DNA of 29,776 nucleotides from Proteiniphilum sp. UBA4977 (GTDB lineage Bacteria > Bacteroidota > Bacteroidia > Bacteroidales > Dysgonomonadaceae). The DNA is taken from assembly GCA_002398565.1 (NCBI GenBank), contig DGZP01000017.1:730-30505 (forward strand), given 5' to 3'. The notes under the pieces are model-generated. The model did not search any database. It saw only the letters and a list, made by a program, of their open reading frames with translations, and was not told the origin of the DNA. Shown here one piece after another: positions 16,151 through 24,681 of the stretch (positions within the stretch are counted from its first letter, which is position 1; every line of letters starts with the position of its first letter). A program made the position numbers and the translations under genes.

Positions 16151-18661
16151 ATGCGATTAAATGAGCGTTTACGAATAATCCTTTTGGTAATTCTGGCAGC
16201 AACCGTTTATCCTGTTATTATTGCAGGCAAACCAGCCATGGAGGGTTTTCATAACATCACACTGGAAATGTCGCTGAAGCCTTTTAAAAGGAATGAACCG
16301 CATTATATCAGGGCAGTATGTCAAGATGCATTTCGCCAGTGGCAACCCCTCTTACAACATGCCGATACGATTTCGGTCATGTTATGGACTGCCGACGGTT
16401 CAGAAATTCTGGATTATTCCGGAGATCTGAAACAGGAACTGGAGTGGGCGAAATACATCGGTAACCCGAATGCCTCTCACCCCGTGAATTCAGGACCCCG
16501 TTCACTCACCCTGCATGACCGGGCATATACCTATACCGAAGATCCTCCCCGGTTTACGTATGGGGATTTGAAGTATATTGTACAAACCATCAAGGAAGAA
16601 GGGAGTAAATTTACCGGAAAACCCATCAGGGTGGGAGCTACCTTTGATCCGGGACCTGAGTTTGCCGTCTCATCCTTTAAATATGAACGTCACCCGGAAG
16701 TGTGTATGGCCAATACCATGGGTACCAAATCATTTGTAGTCTGTTATGCCACACTCAATGCCGACAGGTATCATTATGCCGCTTATCCGGAAGGTATTCC
16801 CCAGGGGACCCTTTTCGGCACCTTCCTGGGTAGACAGAGCACCGCCTTTCTCGGCGACCTGGGATTCGATTATTTGTGGCTTTCCAATGGATTTGGGTTT
16901 GGAATGGAGACATGGAATACGATTGGCGCCATTTTCGACGGAAAATCTTTTCACGGAGAAAAGATGGATGATATCAGAAGTAAGATTCTGTTATTCTGGA
17001 CCTCTTTCCGGGAAGGTTGCCCCGATTTCAGGGTAGAGACAAGAGGTACCAATCTCTCCACCGGAATTGATCTGGCCCGTGACGGGGTTGATTTGAAAAG
17101 TATCTATGAAGGTAACTTCAATATACTCCCACCACCCAACTCGCCATGGGCGGCCCTTGATGGTGATTTCGGACTTGAACTCACAGGATACATGTCCCGT
17201 ATGGCCGAGTTACCCGATGACCGTTATCTTTTCCGTTTTTATACACACGACCCATGGTGGGCAAACAGCCCCTGGCTGGATCGTTATGGACGCGAGTCGC
17301 ACGACATCTATATGCCCATGTCTGTCACCCGCATCGACAGCCAAGGTACTGTAAAGCTACCAACTCACCTCAATTTTCTGTCCATTGATGACTCATACGG
17401 AAATATGCCGGAGCAGGTACCCAATGAAGTAATTCCGCATATCCTGCAAGCCCGCAAAAACGCTCCCGATGCAGCAGGACCGGTGGTGTGGGTCTATCCT
17501 TTCGACGAATATCATCACTACGCTTTTAATAGGCCGGATCGTTTGGAAGAGATTTTTTATGGCGATTGGTTCATTCGTCAGGCAATCAATGATGGGTTTC
17601 CGATGAATACCGTTGTTTCCACCACAAATTTCACCTCCTTGATGAAACAGGGAAGTGAGCTGTTCAATGCATCAGTACTGGTCACAACGGTACCTGATGC
17701 AGGTTCCGATATGGAAAAGCAATTGATGTCATTCATCAGAAAGGGAGGTAAAGCCATGCTCTATGGACCTGCGGATCACGCAAGCGATGAGTTTCTCTCT
17801 TTTATAAATATCAGCCTGGCGAAAGCATTGTCAGGTACCTTCACGCTGACGACATCCCTAAAAAAGGATCAGGTCACATTACCCGATCAAATCCGACACG
17901 ACGCGTCCATGTCGGGCGGAGGAATAAAAACCGTGCTGGCCGCAAAAAGAGATGACACTCGCGTTTTGGCATCCGTGATGCAAGAAAAACAGCAGCGTGA
18001 TGTAATTGTGATGAGAAAAGACCCCTCCTGGAAAGGGGGTGTCGTATGTTATGTGAGAGGTACCAATTCGGCCACTTACACCGGAGGCATGCTGCTTTCC
18101 AATGACGATCCCTCAGCATGGTTTATCGGTGGTTCATTGATGCGCTATACATTATCGGAACTGGGATATGCGACATTCTTCCAAAAGATAAATGCTTCCT
18201 TGCGAAATCCGGTGAATACCATTTCCCGTCATGGAAATGGATTCTATTTTGCCGGTTACGTCCCAAACCAGACTGTAGAACAGTTCTTCAGGTTTCCACA
18301 AGGTGCTCCCATTTTTACGGGGACCGAGACCCAATTAAAAGAAGGTTTTTCGAGTTACAGGTTCCCTAAATCATGGAACAGGGAGTGTCGTGTATTTGTG
18401 GAACAGCAGGATGGAATTGTTTCCTGCCGTGAAATGGCTCCCGTCGAATTCAAAGTGAAAAGAAAAATTGGAATCAGCGGATTAAATAATGCTACTGTAA
18501 GAGTCTATCCGGAAGGTGATGACCAATACTATAAGGCCATGCCCCAAAACAACCATTTTCCTGCCGAAGAAATTATTCTCAAGTCGGAAAAAGGAAATGA
18601 TTTCGAAGGCAACTATTACGAGTACAAAAATGTAACCGGAGAACTGGTCATTACATGGTAA
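16151..18661 (+). CDS. Putative GH164-like beta-mannosidase, secreted
   Basis: Large exported protein, 836 residues, signal peptide about 1-26. Three regions are visible: an N-terminal barrel-like part (about 33-440); a middle part (about 445-600) with NTVVSTTNF, ASVLVTTVPDAG and FIRKGGKAMLYGP, the pattern of a beta-galactosidase-trimerisation or amidotransferase-like fold; and a C-terminal beta-rich part (about 690-836). This order matches GH164, whose founding member Bs164 is a trimeric retaining beta-mannosidase with catalytic Glu160 and Glu297. Candidate equivalents here are Glu170 (FDPGPEFA) and Glu296 (RVETRGT). Position among mannan enzymes agrees. I assign the family from remembered architecture, not from an alignment, so an uncharacterised GH-A-type family remains possible. 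The next gene begins 6 bases after the stop. Confidence 0.55.
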   Translation: MRLNERLRIILLVILAATVYPVIIAGKPAMEGFHNITLEMSLKPFKRNEPHYIRAVCQDAFRQWQPLLQHADTISVMLWTADGSEILDYSGDLKQELEWAKYIGNPNASHPVNSGPRSLTLHDRAYTYTEDPPRFTYGDLKYIVQTIKEEGSKFTGKPIRVGATFDPGPEFAVSSFKYERHPEVCMANTMGTKSFVVCYATLNADRYHYAAYPEGIPQGTLFGTFLGRQSTAFLGDLGFDYLWLSNGFGFGMETWNTIGAIFDGKSFHGEKMDDIRSKILLFWTSFREGCPDFRVETRGTNLSTGIDLARDGVDLKSIYEGNFNILPPPNSPWAALDGDFGLELTGYMSRMAELPDDRYLFRFYTHDPWWANSPWLDRYGRESHDIYMPMSVTRIDSQGTVKLPTHLNFLSIDDSYGNMPEQVPNEVIPHILQARKNAPDAAGPVVWVYPFDEYHHYAFNRPDRLEEIFYGDWFIRQAINDGFPMNTVVSTTNFTSLMKQGSELFNASVLVTTVPDAGSDMEKQLMSFIRKGGKAMLYGPADHASDEFLSFINISLAKALSGTFTLTTSLKKDQVTLPDQIRHDASMSGGGIKTVLAAKRDDTRVLASVMQEKQQRDVIVMRKDPSWKGGVVCYVRGTNSATYTGGMLLSNDDPSAWFIGGSLMRYTLSELGYATFFQKINASLRNPVNTISRHGNGFYFAGYVPNQTVEQFFRFPQGAPIFTGTETQLKEGFSSYRFPKSWNRECRVFVEQQDGIVSCREMAPVEFKVKRKIGISGLNNATVRVYPEGDDQYYKAMPQNNHFPAEEIILKSEKGNDFEGNYYEYKNVTGELVITW

Positions 18662-18667
18662 GGTAAG

Positions 18668-19963
18668 ATGTGCAACAAAATTCTTTTTTTAGTCCTGTTT
18701 TCCATGATAATGCCTGCTTCCGGTGCATTCAGTCGCGTGTTGATTGTCGACAAACAGGCGGTAAAAAGCGAGGTTGCTTATCACTGCATTGAAGAGGCAT
18801 TGATGGAGGCCGTTTCTGGCGATGAAATTTTAATTCATGAGGGGATTTATAGGGAAAAAGCACTGATGGTTCCTGACGGTGTAAGTCTGAAGGGGCTGGG
18901 ATCCGTTATTATTCAAGGAGAATTAACTCCGGATGTAAGCAATAGTGAACTTGAATCTACATCCACTATTGACCTGTTTCAGAACGGACGGTTGGAAAAC
19001 CTGACTGTGACTGCAAAAAACATGCGTTATCCGGTACATTCCGATTTCTCAAACGGAAACACCCGGCAGGAAATCATAAACTGCAAGTTTATCCATTACG
19101 GCAACCATGAAGTGTATCGGTACCGCTTGACAAACAAAGCCAGGGTTCCTGATGCAGCAAATGAGGTAATGATTGTCCAGAGTGCCTGGGGAGGAGGTAC
19201 CATGGCCGGAGATAAGCGATTTTTTCGCGGTTGTTATTTTGAAAGTCCCTTGCGTGCATTTAGCACGCACAACAATGTAGATTTCGACAAAAGTTTCGGT
19301 GCTTCTCTCACGGTACTAATGGATTGTGAAATGGTTTCACATGGGTTGAACATAGACGGTACCTCACTGGGATTTACCACGCCTGTTGTGATTCAAAGCC
19401 TGCAGTCAAACAGCCCAGACAAAATAATTATGACTGACTGCCGAATGAATGGCTATCTCTGTTTCCAGGGAGCATCAACTTTTGAGGTCTACTGCAACAC
19501 ACCGGAGTTGAAAACCATTTATAACACAGCCGGCGGATCAAAGCAAATAAAGGATCAATTATTCGTTATCTCCAACGACTCTGATTTCTATATATCGAAT
19601 CCAACTCAGGTCAGACAATTCATCAATCTGGGAAACATGACCATCGGGAGAGGCAAAGCGGTTAAAAAGGAGGACAAGGGCATTTCCTTGATGACTTCCA
19701 AAGACAACGAAAGACTATTTCAGGGAGTTGCCCTGCAGGATATACCACCCGGACAAAAAGGGGATGTGCAACAGAGTGGTTATCTGTTGCGCCCCTACTT
19801 CTCCGGGCTCAGTGAGCAGCTTGAAAAAGGTACCCGCATCGGGATTGATCAAACAGGTAGTTTTATCATTGACAACAAATCTAAAATAGCGATCGTTTCC
19901 GATAACCAGAATATCTTTCTTACAAAAATTGAAAAACCAGAAAAGGCACAACCAAATGAATAA
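18668..19963 (+). CDS. Secreted right-handed beta-helix protein of unknown function
   Basis: Exported protein of 431 residues with signal peptide MCNKILFLVLFSMIMPASG. Residues about 35-300 have the layout of a pectin-lyase-like beta-helix: the CIEEALMEAVSGDEILIHEGIYRE opening shared with pectinesterases and periplasmic copper-binding-type helices (seen in two parts), VSLKGLG, then repeated short strands such as LENLTVTAKN, EIINCKFIHYG, RFFRGCYFESP, VLMDCEMVSHG and IIMTDCRMNG, each about 20-40 residues apart. No set of catalytic Asp residues of pectinesterase or GH28 was recognised. The tail (about 350-410, GVALQDIPPGQKGDVQQSG) looks like a small separate beta domain. It starts 6 bases after the GH164-like gene and overlaps the next gene by 8 bases, so translation is probably coupled. 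Could be an isomerase, lyase, esterase or binding protein. Confidence 0.75.
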   Translation: MCNKILFLVLFSMIMPASGAFSRVLIVDKQAVKSEVAYHCIEEALMEAVSGDEILIHEGIYREKALMVPDGVSLKGLGSVIIQGELTPDVSNSELESTSTIDLFQNGRLENLTVTAKNMRYPVHSDFSNGNTRQEIINCKFIHYGNHEVYRYRLTNKARVPDAANEVMIVQSAWGGGTMAGDKRFFRGCYFESPLRAFSTHNNVDFDKSFGASLTVLMDCEMVSHGLNIDGTSLGFTTPVVIQSLQSNSPDKIIMTDCRMNGYLCFQGASTFEVYCNTPELKTIYNTAGGSKQIKDQLFVISNDSDFYISNPTQVRQFINLGNMTIGRGKAVKKEDKGISLMTSKDNERLFQGVALQDIPPGQKGDVQQSGYLLRPYFSGLSEQLEKGTRIGIDQTGSFIIDNKSKIAIVSDNQNIFLTKIEKPEKAQPNE

Positions 19964-21197
19964 AAAAAAGGAGACATACATACCATGGATCGTTGTGGGA
20001 ATGCTGTTTATAGTGACAGCCTTGAGTTTCCTTGACCGACAGATCCTTTCAATGTCAATCATCAAAATCAAGGAAGATATTCCAATTTCCGACAGCGATT
20101 ATAGTTGGATTACCAATGGATTTATTGCAGGCTATGCACTGATGTTCACCCTGGGGGGAATCTTTATCGACAAGTTTGGGACCAAACTCGGACTTGCCTT
20201 GTCGCTGGCGATATGGACTGTTGCTTCCGGTTTGCACAGTATCGCCACCACCGTCACAGCATTCGTCATTTTCCGATTTATACTGGGGGTAGGTGAAGGT
20301 GCCTGTTTTCCAGGGGTGATCAAAGGGGTGATTGAATGGGTTCCTGTGCAGAAGAGATCGCTGGCCACGGGAATTGCGATTGGTGGATCGGCCATTGGGG
20401 CTGTCATCGCACCGCTAATGGTTGTTCTTTTGCTCGACAGTATCGGCTGGCGCTCTTTATTCCTTGTTACGCCAGTAATAAGTACCATCTGGATAGCTTT
20501 CTGGTTATTCTTCAACAACAAAAAAAACAGTACATATAAAATACAACAAGATCCTGAATCAAAAGGTCGGCAGATAGAAAAATACTCGTTAAAAACCGTA
20601 CTTAAAAATAAAAGTGCATGGACATTTATTCTCATGCGAATATTATTTGATCCCATTTTTTATTTTCTCATGTTCTGGATTCCGAAGTTTATGAGTGAAA
20701 GCCGTAATATTTCATTGGACATGATTGGGAAACTTTTCTGGATTCCATTTTTGGTGTTGGGTATTTCCAATATTCTGGGGGGATACCTTTCTGACAAGCT
20801 GTTCGTCAAGACACAAAGCATTGACAGAGCTAGAAAAATATTAATGGGTATTGCGGCATTGCTCACACTTTCCGTTCTCTTCGTACCAGGAATTGATTCT
20901 GCCTATGCGGTAATCGCATTGATTTCATTATTCTTCTTCGCACACGGAATATGGATCACTAATTACTCGACAGCTGTGGGGGATATATTTGGTGTTAATG
21001 CTACATCAACCATGATCGGTCTGACAGGTACCTTCGGCGCCATCTCTGCTTTTTTTGTCAACCGGGGCATTGCCTTTGTCGTAACCCATTACTCGTATGA
21101 TCCGCTTTGGATCTGGGCTGGACTGATGTATCCCCTTGCCTTTATAGTTCTGTTGATTTTTATTCCCAGAATCAGAAAAAATGAGGCATTTGCATAA
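19956..21197 (+). CDS. MFS sugar-acid-type transporter (ExuT-like paralogue)
   Basis: Inner-membrane carrier of the major facilitator superfamily, 413 residues, about 12 membrane segments. Seen: LSFLDRQILSMSIIKIKED in segment 1, GGIFIDKFGTKLGL in the 2-3 loop, RFILGVGEGACFPGVIKGVIEWVP in segment 4, and AIGGSAIGAVIAPL in segment 5, the same motifs as the transporter at 565-2028. ATG 19956 was chosen: it overlaps the previous stop as ATGAATAA, whereas the open frame upstream begins with a TTG at 19929. The family usually carries hexuronates or similar organic anions, which does not fit neutral mannose-glucose fragments; it may bring in an acidic side-chain sugar or have changed specificity (inference). 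Confidence 0.88.
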   Translation: MNKKKETYIPWIVVGMLFIVTALSFLDRQILSMSIIKIKEDIPISDSDYSWITNGFIAGYALMFTLGGIFIDKFGTKLGLALSLAIWTVASGLHSIATTVTAFVIFRFILGVGEGACFPGVIKGVIEWVPVQKRSLATGIAIGGSAIGAVIAPLMVVLLLDSIGWRSLFLVTPVISTIWIAFWLFFNNKKNSTYKIQQDPESKGRQIEKYSLKTVLKNKSAWTFILMRILFDPIFYFLMFWIPKFMSESRNISLDMIGKLFWIPFLVLGISNILGGYLSDKLFVKTQSIDRARKILMGIAALLTLSVLFVPGIDSAYAVIALISLFFFAHGIWITNYSTAVGDIFGVNATSTMIGLTGTFGAISAFFVNRGIAFVVTHYSYDPLWIWAGLMYPLAFIVLLIFIPRIRKNEAFA

Positions 21198-21228
21198 GAA
21201 TTAATATAATAAACTAAAATTAACTGTC

Positions 21229-22701
21229 ATGAAACATGTAACAAAAATAGATTACGCCTCAAATGAGGCGACCACACGACCAAAAATCGGAGTGGTAGGA
21301 GTGGGCCATCATACCTATTGGCGACAATTTCCGGGACTGCTGGACGAAATGTACAAGAAACTGGATCTGTTTGTCGGCAAATTACCTGAATATGTGGATG
21401 TGCTCGATTTTGGAATGATTGATGATGCCGAAAAAGCATACAAAGCAGTCGACGTAATGACAAGGTCGAACCTTGACCTGCTGTTTTGCGATATGGTTAC
21501 CTACGCGACATCCGGCACGTTTGCAATCATCATGAGGAATCTGAATATCCCGATTGTGCTGGTGGCTTTGCAACCGCTGCGGGGGCTCGACTATTCAAAA
21601 GCGTCCACGTATATGCAATTGATGAACGACGATGTATGTTCACTTCCCGAATTTACAGGCGTGGCCATGCGGATGGGAAAACGCATTCCTGACACCATCA
21701 TCGGCACCTTGCAGGATGATCCCGCCGTAGAGATACAAATTGATGAATATTGCCGTATTGCCAAAGTCCTGCATGGTTTGAAACATGCCCATTTCGGTCA
21801 TATCGGCCATTCGTTGAATGCCATGCTCGACATGCATTTTGACCCGACAATGTTTACGACTTTCTTTGGTTGTCATATCAAGGCTTGCGAGGCCAATGAG
21901 ATTGTGAACGAATACAATGGGGTAACCGATAAAGATATCCGGGAGGCACAAGATAAGATTCTGGCTTTTTTCGATACGCCCGATCCGGTGTCTGACCCGA
22001 TATCAATGAAACTCAAAGATGAAGATCTCTATGTGGCTGCAAGAGTGTATGTAGCATTGGATCAATTCATCACCAAAAGCAAACTGAGCGGGTTGGCCTA
22101 CTACTATGACGGGCCTGCGGAAAGTCTGGAGCGACAAGTTATGAGCAATCTGATTGTCGGCAATTCTTTGCTGACCGCTAAAAATATCCCTATGTGCGGC
22201 GAATCGGACGTAAAAACACTCATCGCCTTGTTCATCATGGACAGGATGGGCATTGGAGGAAGTTTCGCGGAGTTGCATCCGGTCGACTTCGGAGATGATT
22301 TTATCTTGGTGGGACATGACGGGCCTCACAATATCTCCATAGCCGAAGGAAAACCGGTCATCCGGAGTCTGAAGAAGTATCACGGAAAACCGGGTTCCGG
22401 TGCGGGAGTCGAGTTTAAAATTAAAACCGGCCCCATCACCATGTTAAGCATCAATTCAACCTATGACGGGAAATTCAAGTTTGTGATCGCCGAAGGGGAG
22501 TCCGTGGACGGCCCCATTCCACCCACAGGAAACACCAATACGCGGGGTAAATTTAACCCCGACATCCGCACTTTTCTATCCAACTGGGTAAAAGAAGGCC
22601 CTACCCATCATTTCTCACTCGGTACCGGCCATCATGCAAAAACATTGAAAAAAATCGCCGGTTATCTCGGACTCGAAGCGGTAATAGTAACCGACAACTA
22701 A
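21229..22701 (+). CDS. L-arabinose isomerase-fold protein (AraA/FucI superfamily)
   Basis: Probable cytosolic metal-dependent aldose-ketose isomerase, 490 residues, near the usual 500 of AraA. Seen: N-terminal KIGVVGVGHHTYWRQFPG, the LLFCDMVTYATSGTFAIIM and IVLVALQPLRGLDY strands, then the catalytic set in AraA order: Glu325 in CGESD, Glu348 in FAELHP, His363 in GHDGPH and His460/His461 in PTHHFS. The distance from the last HH pair to the LGLE end equals that in AraA as I recall it. All metal and acid-base positions therefore look intact. The true substrate is unclear: overall similarity to authentic AraA is low by eye, and no araB or araD lies nearby. Mannose, lyxose or another released sugar would be candidates from context (inference). 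It begins 31 bases after the transporter gene. Confidence 0.82.
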   Translation: MKHVTKIDYASNEATTRPKIGVVGVGHHTYWRQFPGLLDEMYKKLDLFVGKLPEYVDVLDFGMIDDAEKAYKAVDVMTRSNLDLLFCDMVTYATSGTFAIIMRNLNIPIVLVALQPLRGLDYSKASTYMQLMNDDVCSLPEFTGVAMRMGKRIPDTIIGTLQDDPAVEIQIDEYCRIAKVLHGLKHAHFGHIGHSLNAMLDMHFDPTMFTTFFGCHIKACEANEIVNEYNGVTDKDIREAQDKILAFFDTPDPVSDPISMKLKDEDLYVAARVYVALDQFITKSKLSGLAYYYDGPAESLERQVMSNLIVGNSLLTAKNIPMCGESDVKTLIALFIMDRMGIGGSFAELHPVDFGDDFILVGHDGPHNISIAEGKPVIRSLKKYHGKPGSGAGVEFKIKTGPITMLSINSTYDGKFKFVIAEGESVDGPIPPTGNTNTRGKFNPDIRTFLSNWVKEGPTHHFSLGTGHHAKTLKKIAGYLGLEAVIVTDN

Positions 22702-22737
22702 TAATACACATTCAAATTTGAAAATATTTCGCTCATA

Positions 22738-24591
22738 ATGAACAAAACATTGATATCAACGGTCGACATCGCTATCATCCTTTTATATCTTGGGTTATTA
22801 ATTTTTATTGGCATTTACGCCAAACGCAAGGCTTCCAGAAATTTAGAATCTTATTTACTTGGTGGAAAGTCCATTCCCTGGTACATGCTCGGAATATCGA
22901 ACGCTTCGGGTATGTTTGATATTTCAGGTACTGTATGGCTGGTTGCGATCACTGTTATTTACGGATTGAAAAGTATTTATATCCCCTGGCTTTGGCCGGT
23001 ATTCAATCAGATCTTCCTGATGATCTATCTGTCCGCCTGGTTACGTCGCTCCGGTACCACAACCGGTGCTGAATGGATCGGTTTTCGCTTTGGCAGCGAC
23101 AAGGGAGCTGTTACTTCTCACTGGATTACGGTTGTTTTTGCTCTTCTTGTCAGTCTGAGTATGCTTGCCTATGGTTTCATTGGCATTGGGAAATTCATCG
23201 AAATATTTCTTCCGCTGAAGATACTGTTTCCGTCACTACAATTTATTCCGGATCTGTATATCCCCCATGTATGGGGTATTGTATTTACCTTGTTTGCTGC
23301 CTTCTACGCACTCATGGGTGGCATGAGAAGCATCGTCTGGGCCGATGTGGCACAATATGTCATTATGACACTGGCAGCAATCGCAGTAGCCTTAATTGCA
23401 ATGTTTCATCTGGATATGATCTCGTTTTCTTCTTTGGTTCCCGGCGACTGGTTTTCGCCTGCTCCCGAACATCATCTGGCATTAAGCTGGAGCGGCAAAT
23501 TGTCTGAATTCAATACAAGGATTCAGACTGATGGTTACCAGTTGTTCTCATTTTTCTTTGGGATGGTATTGATGAAAGGAATCCTGACCAGTATGGCTGG
23601 CCCGGCTCCAACCTATGACATGCAGAAAATACTCTCTTCCAAATCTCCTCGGGAGGCATCCCTGATGAGCGGTTTCGTTTCTGTAGTCTTACTCCCTGTA
23701 AGGTATTTTATGATCGCCGGCTTTGCAGTAATCGGACTCATTATATTCGATCAGATACGGGAGCAAATCACCGTGAATGGTGTAATTGACTTCGAACTGG
23801 TTCTCCCTGCCGTAATTGCACATGAGTGGATACCAGCCGGCTTGGTAGGCATACTCCTCTCCGGACTGCTTGCAGCTTTCATGTCCACCTTTGCAGGCAC
23901 TTTAAATGCAGCCCAGGCTTATTTGGTAAACGACATTTATATGAAGTATCTCAAGCCGGATGCCACATCAAAGCAATCGAACAGAACAAGCATCGCAGTG
24001 GGTATAGTGGTTGTGATTATCAGCATTATTTTCGGCGTTCTGGCCGAAAATGTGAACAGCATTTTGCAGTGGGTTACCGGTGCATTGTATGGTAGCTACG
24101 TGGCGGCCAATATTTTAAAATGGCATTGGTGGAGGTTTAACAGCAACGGATATGCCTGGGGAATGATTGGAGGATTAATTCCGGCACTTATACTCCCCTA
24201 TGTACCGGTTGTGAATGACTTACTGCCTTTATATTATTTCCCGATTATACTTTTATTCTCAGTCTTAGGATGTGTCTGGGGAACGTACGCCGTACCGGCA
24301 ACCGATACGAAAGTATTGAAAGAGTTCTATACGAAAACACGTCCGTGGGGTTTTTGGAAGCCGATCCATGAAATGGTTACAGCAGAACAGCCTGATTTTC
24401 AACAGAACAAATCTTTTGGCAGGGATATGATCAATGTAGCTACCGGAATTATCTGGCAAACGGCATTGGTAGCTGCCCCCATCTATCTGGTTGTGAAACA
24501 ATTTAATTCTCTGGCAATAGCCTTGATGATTGTGGGTGCAGGTACAATCATTCTCAAGAAAAACTGGTACGATAAACTGGAAAAAGAATAG
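22738..24591 (+). CDS. SSS-family sodium:sugar symporter
   Basis: Inner-membrane sodium/solute symporter, 617 residues, with about 14-15 membrane segments, in line with the larger members of the family. Seen: IFIGIYAKRKASRNLESYLLGG and KSIPWYMLGISNASGMFDISG near residues 22-64, the classic SSS opening; YALMGGMRSIVWADVAQ, the family signature, near 195-210; and GLLAAFMSTFAGTLNAAQAYLVNDIY around 375-405, holding the Ser/Thr residues of the sodium site. It is the last gene of the thirteen-gene run. A symporter of similar type accompanies the mannosylglucose phosphorylase in the B. fragilis mannan operon, so mannosyl-glucose or mannobiose uptake into the cytosol is the likely role (inference). 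Confidence 0.9.
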   Translation: MNKTLISTVDIAIILLYLGLLIFIGIYAKRKASRNLESYLLGGKSIPWYMLGISNASGMFDISGTVWLVAITVIYGLKSIYIPWLWPVFNQIFLMIYLSAWLRRSGTTTGAEWIGFRFGSDKGAVTSHWITVVFALLVSLSMLAYGFIGIGKFIEIFLPLKILFPSLQFIPDLYIPHVWGIVFTLFAAFYALMGGMRSIVWADVAQYVIMTLAAIAVALIAMFHLDMISFSSLVPGDWFSPAPEHHLALSWSGKLSEFNTRIQTDGYQLFSFFFGMVLMKGILTSMAGPAPTYDMQKILSSKSPREASLMSGFVSVVLLPVRYFMIAGFAVIGLIIFDQIREQITVNGVIDFELVLPAVIAHEWIPAGLVGILLSGLLAAFMSTFAGTLNAAQAYLVNDIYMKYLKPDATSKQSNRTSIAVGIVVVIISIIFGVLAENVNSILQWVTGALYGSYVAANILKWHWWRFNSNGYAWGMIGGLIPALILPYVPVVNDLLPLYYFPIILLFSVLGCVWGTYAVPATDTKVLKEFYTKTRPWGFWKPIHEMVTAEQPDFQQNKSFGRDMINVATGIIWQTALVAAPIYLVVKQFNSLAIALMIVGAGTIILKKNWYDKLEKE

Positions 24592-24627
24592 CTGGTAAAA
24601 ATATTCTTAGTTTTCATGTATAACACA

Positions 24628-24670
24628 AATGTGCCACAGAATCACCTGTCTTGGTGTTCTGTGGCACATT
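24628..24670. terminator. Strong hairpin between convergent operons
   Basis: Arms 24628-24641 and 24657-24670 are a perfect 14-base inverted repeat (AATGTGCCACAGAA and its complement). After one unpaired T, CACC 24643-24646 pairs with GGTG 24653-24656, leaving a six-base loop. It begins 36 bases after the symporter stop and ends 11 bases before the end of the opposing SusD gene, so it probably ends transcripts from both sides. Neither side has a marked T tract, which is unusual for an intrinsic terminator. Confidence 0.7.
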
Positions 24671-24681
24671 GCTTGAAAGGT

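Noticed and set aside
19929..19955. TTG start extending the MFS transporter upstream
   Set aside because: The ATG at 19956 forms a tight ATGAATAA overlap with the preceding stop and starts a normal first membrane segment.
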